A DNA stretch of 53,756 nt from an uncultured Erysipelotrichaceae bacterium (GTDB taxonomy: Bacteria; Bacillota_I; Bacilli_A; RF39; UBA660). Under the pieces are notes generated by a model that made no database searches, was not told the DNA's origin, and saw only the letters and a program-made list of their open reading frames with translations. The position numbers and the translations under genes are program-made. Positions 47,859 to 53,756 of the stretch are shown here, in pieces. Position 1 is the stretch's first letter; every line of letters starts with the position of its first letter. The stretch is from assembly GCA_902783215.1 (NCBI GenBank), contig CACZQD010000066.1:1-53756 (forward strand), read 5' to 3'.

Positions 47859-48912
47859 ATTTTATACGACTGTCAACTGGAAGATAATCTCCATAATTAA
47901 GAGGGGATTTTCTTTTTATTTTTTTTAATTCTTTTTTTATTCTATTTTTATCATAATCTTCATCTGATACTATACCTGGAATATAACAATCAGATTGGTG
48001 ATAATCTAATTGATTATTAGTTTCTTTTCCATATAAAAAATATTGATCAGAAAACTTACTTGCTTTTAAACTATTAGGTAGTTGATTAGGGTTTTTAGTT
48101 ATATTCCATGTATTATCAATATAGTATAATTCATCATCAATTTCTACTATATTCCATACATGAATTGATCCATATATACTTCTTATATTTATATTCATCC
48201 AAGGATTATTTAATAGTAGAGTAGTAGTATTGGCAATTGACATACAAGTTCCATAATGATTAAATATGACTTGATCAATATAATCACATTCTTGATTAAT
48301 TAACTGTTTATCTACAACATATATTTTTCCATTAGCATTAGTTTCTGTACCATCAATATATTGTACTTTGGATTGTATATAATTAGAAATTAAAAGACAT
48401 TTTTGAATATCATTTTTAGGTATTTTCATACTTTGAATTATTTCTTTTACTTTTAACAATGTATCTTTTGATAATGAATTGTCTCCATTTAAATTATACA
48501 TATTTCTATTATTTTTATTACAAAATTTAGCTATATTTACACTTTCTTTTATATCAACATTCCACATTACATAACTTAGTGGTATAGATATATGATGTGT
48601 TTTGAAAAAATCTAAATTAATATATGATCGATTTTTGTTTTTATAATCATCTACTAAAAATATAGGAATACAGTTATTTTTTATTTCTTTTTCAATTATA
48701 ATTGCACATCTATAATCTGTACAGTTTATTTGACTAACGTTTTTAATTTCTAATATATGCTTTAATAAATCTATATTATTAATTAAAGATTCATAATTTA
48801 CTAAAATATTATCATTATTTGAATTGCAAATATAATTGTCATCTTTACCTATAAAATCTATTAATCTATATGCATTATTATTTTTATTTATTCTATTAAT
48901 AGGTTTTCGCAA
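47857..48912 (-). CDS. Transglutaminase-like domain protein
   Basis: The C-terminal half has the papain-like triad of transglutaminase-core proteins: Cys in NHYGTCMSIANTTTLLL, His in GSIHVWNIVEIDDE, and Asp in LYYIDNTWN. Such bacterial domains act as proteases or peptide-modifying enzymes. The N-terminal half (about 1-150) has strand-helix repeats (INNIDLLKHILEIKNVSQINC) with no known family. No signal peptide is seen, so it is likely cytoplasmic. The start is TTG 48912 with AAGTGAGGTG upstream. An ATG at 48960 would lie inside the -35 box of a perfect TTGACA-17-TATAAT promoter and is rejected. 351 residues. Confidence 0.8.
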   Translation of the reverse strand: MRKPINRINKNNNAYRLIDFIGKDDNYICNSNNDNILVNYESLINNIDLLKHILEIKNVSQINCTDYRCAIIIEKEIKNNCIPIFLVDDYKNKNRSYINLDFFKTHHISIPLSYVMWNVDIKESVNIAKFCNKNNRNMYNLNGDNSLSKDTLLKVKEIIQSMKIPKNDIQKCLLISNYIQSKVQYIDGTETNANGKIYVVDKQLINQECDYIDQVIFNHYGTCMSIANTTTLLLNNPWMNINIRSIYGSIHVWNIVEIDDELYYIDNTWNITKNPNQLPNSLKASKFSDQYFLYGKETNNQLDYHQSDCYIPGIVSDEDYDKNRIKKELKKIKRKSPLNYGDYLPVDSRIK

Positions 48913-48936
48913 TTTTATCACCTCACTTAGAGTGTA

Positions 48937-48965
48937 ATTATACTTCTTATTATATAACATGTCAA
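48937..48965 (-). promoter_or_regulatory. Consensus promoter of the transglutaminase-like gene
   Basis: On the minus strand TTGACA (48960-48965), 17 bp, TATAAT (48937-48942). It decides the start of the gene at 48912. Confidence 0.92.
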
Positions 48966-48968
48966 ATT

Positions 48969-48998
48969 AAAAAGATAATTTAAAAATTATCCTTTTAA
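48969..48998 (-). terminator. Terminator after the CPBP protease gene
   Basis: On the minus strand AAAAGGATAATT pairs with AAATTATCTTTTT (one G-T wobble) and a T run, nine bases after the stop codon. Confidence 0.75.
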
Positions 48999-49006
48999 AT
49001 AAAATA

Positions 49007-49834
49007 TTATTTTAAATCATTTTTAATTATTAACTTATGAAGAATTATTAGAATAACTATCATAATTAATACTATAATCATATTTAACCATATGATATTC
49101 ATAACTATTAAATATATTATTAAAATCGTTGATGTATTAGCTATACAGTGCAACAAAATAGGTGCCCATAACGTTTTATACTTTTCATATAAATAGATAA
49201 ACATAAAAGACATCATAAACGCATATAAAACGTTTAATGGATTACTAAAGTGAAATAAAGAAAAAATGATACTTGATATAATAATAGATTTCATCGGCTT
49301 ATAATCTTCTTTTATCTTGTTATAAACAATACCTCTAAAAAGTAATTCTTCTATAATAGGACCCATTATTCCAGATGATAATATCTGAATATAAATAGGT
49401 AATTGTGATAATTGATAATTATTTGTAAAATGTAAAAAATAATTAATACTGCTTAGTGTTATATTAAAGATTAAACTAATGCTTATACCGAGTAAAATTA
49501 TGAATAAAACATCATTTTTTTTAATTTTTGTGATATTATGATTTTTATATTTTTTATAAATATTATAAAATAGAGGAATAAATATTATACTAGTTATCAA
49601 AATAATAATTAATGCTTTAGAATTCATATAGTTACTTAGATTTAATTTATATTGTGATGTTTTTATTAATTGGTTTAATTTACTAATTAGTTGCTTGTGT
49701 GACAAAAAAGGATAATTATTAGATAATAATCTTAATTGGTGCTGATTAAATAAAAAAACAAAAAAGTAGTTTATCAAGAATTGACCTATAAAAAAAGTAA
49801 TAGGATATATTAAATATTTAATTATTCTCTTCAT
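49007..49834 (-). CDS. CPBP family intramembrane glutamic endopeptidase
   Basis: It is a polytopic membrane protein with about seven hydrophobic helices. The Rce1/CPBP signature is complete: GPIIEELLFRGIVYN (EExxxR), IIFSLFHFSN (FxxxH) and WAPILLHCIANTS (third His block). These proteases act in prenyl-protein processing, bacteriocin maturation or immunity. No bacteriocin gene is evident nearby. ATG 49834 with GAGGTG upstream is used; the open frame extends to 49882. 275 residues. Confidence 0.92.
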   Translation of the reverse strand: MKRIIKYLIYPITFFIGQFLINYFFVFLFNQHQLRLLSNNYPFLSHKQLISKLNQLIKTSQYKLNLSNYMNSKALIIILITSIIFIPLFYNIYKKYKNHNITKIKKNDVLFIILLGISISLIFNITLSSINYFLHFTNNYQLSQLPIYIQILSSGIMGPIIEELLFRGIVYNKIKEDYKPMKSIIISSIIFSLFHFSNPLNVLYAFMMSFMFIYLYEKYKTLWAPILLHCIANTSTILIIYLIVMNIIWLNMIIVLIMIVILIILHKLIIKNDLK

Positions 49835-49921
49835 TTTTACACCTCTATTTTTATTGTTTATTGATAGTTTTGTAGATATCACTTAAATCTTATAATTTAA
49901 TTATATCCTAAATTTTAGTAA

Positions 49922-50272
49922 AATAAAAGAATTATTTACATTCGAAATACAACTTCTGATATGACAAAAAATAATGATAAGTCATATAATGAAGAAATAG
50001 TATATATTAATCCAATAATAAAAAAGATATATGGACATACACGCTTTTTAGAGGGATGTGGAAGTTGTAGAGATTCAGATGGAAACTATGTTACAGGAGT
50101 AATTGATAGACCTTATAAAATAGAAATAGAATATTATGATGTTTCTGGTAAGAATCATAATAAGGTAATTGAAGATTTTGAATCTACTATTTTTTGTCAT
50201 GAATATGATCATTTAAATGGAATATTACATATGGATAGAATTAAAGATTCTTTTTTAATGACTTTAGAATAA
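49922..50272 (+). pseudogene. def: Peptide deformylase, 5'-truncated remnant
   Basis: Peptide deformylase removes the N-formyl group from new proteins. The remnant keeps NKRIIYIRN (the strand after the first motif), EEIVYINPII, LEGCGSCRD in place of EGCLS, and the metal motif CHEYDHLNGILHMDRI (HExxH). The N-terminal 60-70 residues with GxGxAAPQ are missing: the frame is closed by TAA at 49919, and no frame upstream encodes them. An ATG at 49961 gives a 103-codon frame but has no ribosome binding site and would lack motif 1. I therefore call it a pseudogene. The Leu of EGCLS is Gly. Confidence 0.75.
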
Positions 50273-50381
50273 AAAATCCGTATAAAATAATTTCACAAGA
50301 TGAAGATTTTTTCTATGAGAAAATTGAACTTGATGGATAATAGTTAAATGATTATATGAAGAATTAGGAGGTTTTAAATAT

Positions 50382-50816
50382 ATGAAAAAAAATGTTTTAA
50401 TAACTGGTACTGTTATGAATTCTGATACTGAATCAATTAGTGTTTACAATGATTTAATATCACTTATTGATAAAGAAAAATATAATATATGTTCTCCATT
50501 AGATACAATGATATTTAGCGGTACTGACGTGGAAAAATATCAAAGAGCGATGTTGTTGTTAGAAAATGCAGACGTTGTGATTGCTGAAGTAAGTAGTGCA
50601 TCCACTGGACAAGGAATGGAATTACAACAGGCAGCCGTTTTAGAAATTCCAGTACTAGCTATCGCAAAGACAAATAGTAAAGTTTCAGGTTTAATAAAAG
50701 GATGCCAAAATATAAGAAACATTATCTACTATGATAATGTTCTTGAAATAGGTGATAGTGTAAATAGTTTTATTACTGAAGCAGCAAAAGGAAAAAATAG
50801 TATTAATAGGAAGTAG
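50382..50816 (+). CDS. Nucleoside 2-deoxyribosyltransferase-like protein
   Basis: This fold exchanges or hydrolyses the N-glycosidic bond of deoxynucleosides or dNMPs (NDT, DNPH1). The N-terminal LITGTVMNSDTES is the first strand and loop. ADVVIAEVSSASTGQGMELQQAAVLEIPVLAI contains the conserved Asp/Glu region with the catalytic-type Glu in GMELQ. Length 144 aa is normal. AGGAGG lies upstream. Its end overlaps the convergent minus-strand gene by 14 bp. It could clear unusual nucleotides, as other window genes (HAM1, Nudix, HAD) do. Confidence 0.82.
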   Translation: MKKNVLITGTVMNSDTESISVYNDLISLIDKEKYNICSPLDTMIFSGTDVEKYQRAMLLLENADVVIAEVSSASTGQGMELQQAAVLEIPVLAIAKTNSKVSGLIKGCQNIRNIIYYDNVLEIGDSVNSFITEAAKGKNSINRK

Positions 50817-51393
50817 TGTAATTTAGTTTTTTACACTTTTCTTTTTCTTTTTGAAGAGAATTTATTATTGTTCCATCATATTGATTAATGATATCAAAGT
50901 CATAGTTATATTTTTTTATTAATTTAGTTATCACTTGGTAAGAGTATTCATTTAATTCTATAGGATTAATGTATATACCAATGCCATATTTTCTAATTGA
51001 AATATTATCTGAAATTAGGATTTCTTTATCACAAAAAGCTTCTTCAGCAATAGTTAATTCCTTCAATAATTTTGGATTTAAAAGAAAACCAAATTTAGAA
51101 TACTTAGTAGCGACAGTATAACCATTGTCATCTTTTATATTTTTTGTGAATTTCTTTGCATAAATACTATCTGGATGGCAACCAACAAATGTAAAATAAT
51201 AAGTATACATATTGGCAAAATCAGTATGAGAAATATTGTTATTTTTGAAATCACAAGGTCTATAAATAAAACCATGCTTTAAGATACTATCAAATTTTTC
51301 TAAGCAAAAAGAGTCTCTTGATTTATGGCTATTGCAGTATAACCAATCAACAATTCCATGATATAAATAGTTCTTCATGTCTAAATTATGCAT
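50803..51393 (-). CDS. Unknown protein, possible ADP-ribosyltransferase-like fold
   Basis: I do not recognise the family. The order of residues resembles the H-Y-E class of ADP-ribosyltransferases: LYHGIVDWLYCN near the start (His-Gly), ILKHGFIYRP, a Tyr-rich strand TYYFTFVGCHPDSIYAKKF, then EEAFCDKEILISDNISI where an E-x-I strand usually carries the catalytic Glu. This is only pattern similarity. 196 residues from ATG 51393, which has GGAAGTG upstream; the frame opens at 51510, but that would overlap the SGNH gene by 94 bp. It lies 23 bp after the SGNH gene, probably in one transcript. Confidence 0.6.
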   Translation of the reverse strand: MHNLDMKNYLYHGIVDWLYCNSHKSRDSFCLEKFDSILKHGFIYRPCDFKNNNISHTDFANMYTYYFTFVGCHPDSIYAKKFTKNIKDDNGYTVATKYSKFGFLLNPKLLKELTIAEEAFCDKEILISDNISIRKYGIGIYINPIELNEYSYQVITKLIKKYNYDFDIINQYDGTIINSLQKEKEKCKKLNYTTSY

Positions 51394-51416
51394 AATAACA
51401 CTTCCAAATATCTTTT

Positions 51417-52232
51417 CTATTTTTTCTTTACTAGTAATTTTGAATTTTCTTTTATTTGAGTTATTATATTTTCTCCCATTTTTCTTTGCCCTGAAAAATT
51501 TGGATGCCAATCAACGTGAGCCATATTTGCTTTTTCTAAATTTATATTATCTATGAATATAGTATTACTATATTTTTCACATAACTTTCTTAATTTTTCA
51601 TTATATAAACTAATAGGCTTTTTTACAGTATTTCTGATATATCTTACTCTTGTTGGAATATATAACCCCATGATATAAATTTCAATATTTTCATTAATTT
51701 TAATTAATTGGTTAAGATTATTATCAATTTTATTCATTATAGTTGATATTGTTTGATCTATATTATTAAATGCCTTTTCCATATTTTTAGGGTTTAAAAG
51801 CTTTGCTAAATCGGTATTCATAATTTTTAAAAAATCATTTATGCCACAAGAATATATAAAAATAGTATTGTTATTTTTTATTAGTTCAGTTAATGTTCTG
51901 TTCCTATCTTCATCATTTAATTTATATAAATTCTTTGTTTTTTTAGGTAGTTGAATAAATTGAAATATACCACATTTTCTACATAAATCAATACTTTTAA
52001 TTTGATTTTCTTTAATTTCATATAAACTTATTTCTGAGTTTAACAAATAATTCATATAGTCAGTATCGTTGTATTTATGCATTGAATACATATCAATAGT
52101 ACTGACGTCAATTTTTTTGGACACTAAAAAATTGTAAACCTCACTTAAGTGATTGATATGCTTTTTATTATCTCTTGTATATGGTACACCAAATGAATCA
52201 ACACCACCAATTAATATGAAATTTTTAGACAT
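51417..52232 (-). CDS. SGNH/GDSL-family hydrolase
   Basis: The four SGNH blocks are seen: GGVDSFGVPYT (Gly-Asp-Ser nucleophile, about residues 9-19), a Gly-containing block before LTELIKNN, SCGINDFLKIM (GxND, about 127-137), and VDWHPNFSGQRKMGENI (DxxH, about 241-257). These enzymes are esterases or acyl hydrolases acting on lipids, glycans or acylated polymers. No signal peptide is visible, so it is probably cytoplasmic. 271 residues. GGAG precedes the ATG. A TTGACT-17-TATAAT promoter lies upstream. Confidence 0.85.
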   Translation of the reverse strand: MSKNFILIGGVDSFGVPYTRDNKKHINHLSEVYNFLVSKKIDVSTIDMYSMHKYNDTDYMNYLLNSEISLYEIKENQIKSIDLCRKCGIFQFIQLPKKTKNLYKLNDEDRNRTLTELIKNNNTIFIYSCGINDFLKIMNTDLAKLLNPKNMEKAFNNIDQTISTIMNKIDNNLNQLIKINENIEIYIMGLYIPTRVRYIRNTVKKPISLYNEKLRKLCEKYSNTIFIDNINLEKANMAHVDWHPNFSGQRKMGENIITQIKENSKLLVKKK

Positions 52233-52252
52233 ATCGCTTCTCCTTCATTGGT

Positions 52253-52281
52253 ATTATACATTGCTTAGAATATTAAGTCAA
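52253..52281 (-). promoter_or_regulatory. Promoter of the SGNH hydrolase gene
   Basis: On the minus strand TTGACT (52276-52281), 17 bp, TATAAT (52253-52258). Confidence 0.85.
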
Positions 52282-52307
52282 ATTGGATATACAGTTCTAA
52301 AAATAAA

Positions 52308-52331
52308 AGAGGTTGATTTTATCAGCACTCT
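52308..52331 (-). terminator. Imperfect terminator after the gene at 52343-52963
   Basis: On the minus strand AGAGTGCTGAT pairs with ATCAACCTCT with a bulge and a mismatch; a T-rich tail follows. Confidence 0.5.
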
Positions 52332-52342
52332 GAAATGTTATT

Positions 52343-52963
52343 TTAATTTTTTTTCTTTTTCATTTTTGCTTTTTCTATATTAATAGTATCAAGAGATTTA
52401 TCAGCGTTACAAGTTACACTGTATAAGTGATCTCCTTGCATTCCTTGGTAGAAGACATTAGTTATTTTTATATTGTTGAATCCTGCACGTGTTAAACTAT
52501 CTGTAACACTTTCCATAGCTTGCTTTTCACCCATAGCATGAATGTCAAAATGATTATGATAATTTTTACTGGTACTATCAATAGTTAGATGTTTTCTGAT
52601 AACACCAATTAAATGTAATGCATCCTTTGTTAATGTTTTATTAATAATTTCTTCTGGCAATTTTTGATAATGTTCCATTATGTACTCTATGTTAAGTGCT
52701 TTATATTCAACATATTCTTTACCTATACTTTGTTCTAACATTGTATTAGGAGTTTCTTCATATTCAACAAATTCGAATGAATCTTGCTGACTATAGTATC
52801 CACATTGCTCGATATAATTATAAAAATTATATACTTCATTTATTGAAACTGTTGCTTTATCATTTGCTAAAAAATTATATAAAAGTGCAACAGCAGTTAA
52901 GTCATTTCTAGAAATTGTAATTATACTTTTATCTTTAGAATTATTATCTTGTTTTATTTCCAT
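52343..52963 (-). CDS. Hypothetical protein
   Basis: I do not recognise this 206-residue protein. It has no signal peptide or membrane helix. The middle is acidic (FEFVEYEETPNTMLEQ). It ends in a compact alpha/beta segment (KQAMESVTDSLTRAGFNNIKITNVFYQGMQGDHLYSVTCNAD) with a Lys-rich tail. The IHAMGEKQAMESVT...GFNNIKI run looks like a small RNA- or ligand-binding ferredoxin-like fold, but that is a guess. AGGAGA precedes the ATG. A TTGCAA-17-TAGTAT promoter lies upstream. Confidence 0.65.
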   Translation of the reverse strand: MEIKQDNNSKDKSIITISRNDLTAVALLYNFLANDKATVSINEVYNFYNYIEQCGYYSQQDSFEFVEYEETPNTMLEQSIGKEYVEYKALNIEYIMEHYQKLPEEIINKTLTKDALHLIGVIRKHLTIDSTSKNYHNHFDIHAMGEKQAMESVTDSLTRAGFNNIKITNVFYQGMQGDHLYSVTCNADKSLDTINIEKAKMKKKKN

Positions 52964-52984
52964 GTTCTCATCTCCTTGGTATAT

Positions 52985-53013
52985 ATACTAGCATATTTGT
53001 ATGGTGATTGCAA
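52985..53013 (-). promoter_or_regulatory. Promoter of the gene at 52343-52963
   Basis: On the minus strand TTGCAA (53008-53013), 17 bp, TAGTAT (52985-52990). Confidence 0.65.
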
Positions 53014-53030
53014 TACACTTTTTAGTTAAT

Positions 53031-53321
53031 TTAATTCTTTATCATTTTTAATACTAAATCAGATAATCTACTAAGTGAGATAATTTCTAAACTATCTTTT
53101 AAATATAGGTTATTATCTTCATCATAAGAAAGTAGGATTAGACAAGAGGATTCATTACTAATCATTATCTTATGTGGTTCTTTAATAGAGAGATTAGTTT
53201 TATCAAAATGTATGTTTTTTCCATTAATAAAAATAGTATTTAATTTTGATATTTTAGGTATCTTTGTAATTTTATCTTTAACATCTAAAGGAAATTCTAA
53301 AGATTCTATGGTTATTTTCAT
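53031..53321 (-). CDS. Small hypothetical protein
   Basis: This 96-residue protein is not recognised. It appears beta-rich (LNTIFINGKNIHFDKTNLSIK) with a C-terminal helix (SLSRLSDLVLKMIKN), and no membrane helix or signal. AAGGAGG lies ten bases upstream of the minus-strand ATG, a strong site that supports a real gene. It follows the tRNA-Gly terminator with no clear promoter of its own. Confidence 0.6.
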   Translation of the reverse strand: MKITIESLEFPLDVKDKITKIPKISKLNTIFINGKNIHFDKTNLSIKEPHKIMISNESSCLILLSYDEDNNLYLKDSLEIISLSRLSDLVLKMIKN

Positions 53322-53346
53322 TTGTAAATCCTCCTTTCAAATATGA

Positions 53347-53380
53347 AAAAATCCCATAACAACGAGTGTTATAGGATATT
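53347..53380 (-). terminator. Terminator after tRNA-Gly
   Basis: On the minus strand ATCCTATAACA pairs with TGTTATGGGAT around CTCGT (one mismatch), then six T. Confidence 0.75.
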
Positions 53381-53424
53381 TTTTATAAAATAAAACTAAC
53401 ACGAGGTGTGAGTAATTCTCTCAA

Positions 53425-53498
53425 TGGAGCGGGTGACCGGAATCGGACCGGCGTTATCAGCTTGGAAGGCTGGAGTTCTACCATTGAACTACACCCGC
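53425..53498 (-). tRNA. tRNA-Gly (anticodon TCC)
   Basis: On the minus strand acceptor GCGGGTG pairs with CACCCGC. The D arm is GTTC..GAAC. Anticodon stem CCAGC/GCTGA encloses loop CTTCCAA, anticodon TCC. T arm CCGGT..ACCGG-type with TTCGATTC-like loop. Discriminator T (U in RNA) and CCA are encoded at 53425-53427. It reads GGA and GGG. Confidence 0.93.
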
Positions 53499-53515
53499 AT
53501 CAATTGACATTTAAC

Positions 53516-53544
53516 ATTATATATTAAAAAAAAATGTGTGTCAA
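53516..53544 (-). promoter_or_regulatory. Consensus promoter of tRNA-Gly
   Basis: On the minus strand TTGACA (53539-53544), 17 bp including nine T, TATAAT (53516-53521). The region from here to 53690 shows no gene. Confidence 0.92.
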
Positions 53545-53699
53545 TACTTTATTTAAAATTTATTTTAAAAAATATCATTTTTTTGATTTAAATGTTAGGT
53601 GATTAATAAAAAATCAATATTGGTAATAAATAGAAAACAAAAAAACAATAATTTCTTTTCTTTTTTATAAATGTGTGCTAAAATGTTAATGGTGATAAC

Positions 53700-53756
53700 A
53701 TGAATAAACATATCAAGAATGTTGATATTAATTATATTGAATATGGTAAAGGTAAG
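53700..53756 (+). CDS. Start of an alpha/beta hydrolase-like protein (3' end outside window)
   Basis: Only 19 codons are visible: MNKHIKNVDINYIEYGKGK. The pattern V-x-I-x-Y-x-x-Y/x-G-x-G-K is the usual first strand of alpha/beta hydrolases before PxVLLHG. GGTGAT lies five bases upstream and a TAAAAT at 53679-53684. The assignment rests on a short stretch. Confidence 0.6.
   Translation, partial: MNKHIKNVDINYIEYGKGK

Noticed and set aside
48937..48965. ATG at 48960 as start of the transglutaminase-like gene
   Set aside because: The ATG lies within the -35 side of a perfect TTGACA-17-TATAAT promoter; TTG 48912 has a proper ribosome binding site.
49961..50272. Intact short peptide deformylase starting at ATG 49961
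   Set aside because: Family sequence continues upstream to 49922, the first catalytic motif is missing and no ribosome binding site precedes the ATG.
52153..52383. 76-codon plus-strand open frame between the SGNH gene and the next minus-strand gene
   Set aside because: It covers the minus-strand promoter and terminator and has no plus-strand start signal.
1..53756. Mobile elements, attachment sites or UGA-as-tryptophan code
   Set aside because: I saw no transposase, integrase or long terminal inverted repeats. TGA serves as a normal stop in several genes, and conserved tryptophans are TGG.

Overview
The window is a very AT-rich, gene-dense stretch from a low-GC Gram-positive (Bacillota) chromosome. 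Genes are short-spaced, often overlap as ATGA or TAATG, and have GGAGG-type ribosome binding sites. TGA is used as a stop (rbfA, coaE, coaD), so this is not a UGA-recoding mycoplasma. CotE (outer spore coat) with a mother-cell-type promoter points to a sporulating or formerly sporulating Bacilli-like lineage. I cannot name a genus; an uncultured gut lineage between Bacilli and Erysipelotrichia/Mollicutes-like groups fits. There is no phage, insertion sequence or CRISPR array, and no gene-free stretch over 300 bases.

Layout. 1-4.8 kb: end of infB, rbfA, miaB and a zinc-ribbon membrane protein. 4.9-13.0 kb: a phosphonate operon: CDP-glycerol-type glycerophosphotransferase, PEP mutase fused to a cytidylyltransferase, phosphonopyruvate decarboxylase, a second nucleotidyltransferase carrying a 19-A tract, phosphonoacetaldehyde reductase, and a glycosyltransferase-LicD-LicD protein. 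It should make 2-hydroxyethylphosphonate, activate it with CTP and attach it to a surface polymer. 13.1-14.2 kb: cotE, rpsP, khpA. 14.3-18.6 kb: secreted ricin-type lectin, cdsA, rseP, tRNA-Leu(GAG). 18.7-22.8 kb: a ThyX-like protein with thymidylate kinase, then a hybrid histidine kinase. 22.9-31.3 kb: rmuC, dinD, an SDR, a methionine-gamma-lyase-family protein, rplS with a leader, lepB and several unknown proteins. 31.4-38 kb: Nudix, thioredoxin, HAD, WYL regulator, SIS, HAM1, an HTH-metallophosphoesterase and an ankyrin-AAA+ protein.

38-42.1 kb: a LysR gene diverges from an overlapping operon coaE-coaD-MBL-(Nudix+PHP), which looks like CoA synthesis coupled to CoA breakdown and 3',5'-ADP clearance. 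42.2-46.4 kb: an OmpR/histidine-kinase pair and a membrane-anchored beta-helix surface protein with 84-bp repeats. Three promoters here share one TTTAAT-N5-TTTAAT element at a fixed 10-bp distance from the -10 box, which suggests an autoregulated two-component regulon with this surface protein as target. 46.4-53.8 kb: mostly minus-strand accessory genes (HAD nucleotidase, transglutaminase-like, CPBP protease, SGNH hydrolase, a possible ADP-ribosyltransferase fold, unknowns), a 5'-truncated peptide deformylase pseudogene, a deoxyribosyltransferase-like gene, tRNA-Gly(TCC) and the first codons of an alpha/beta hydrolase.

Many promoters match TTGACA-17-TATAAT closely, and most transcription units end in clear intrinsic terminators, so operon limits are well supported. 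All function calls come from reading motifs by eye; no database search was run.
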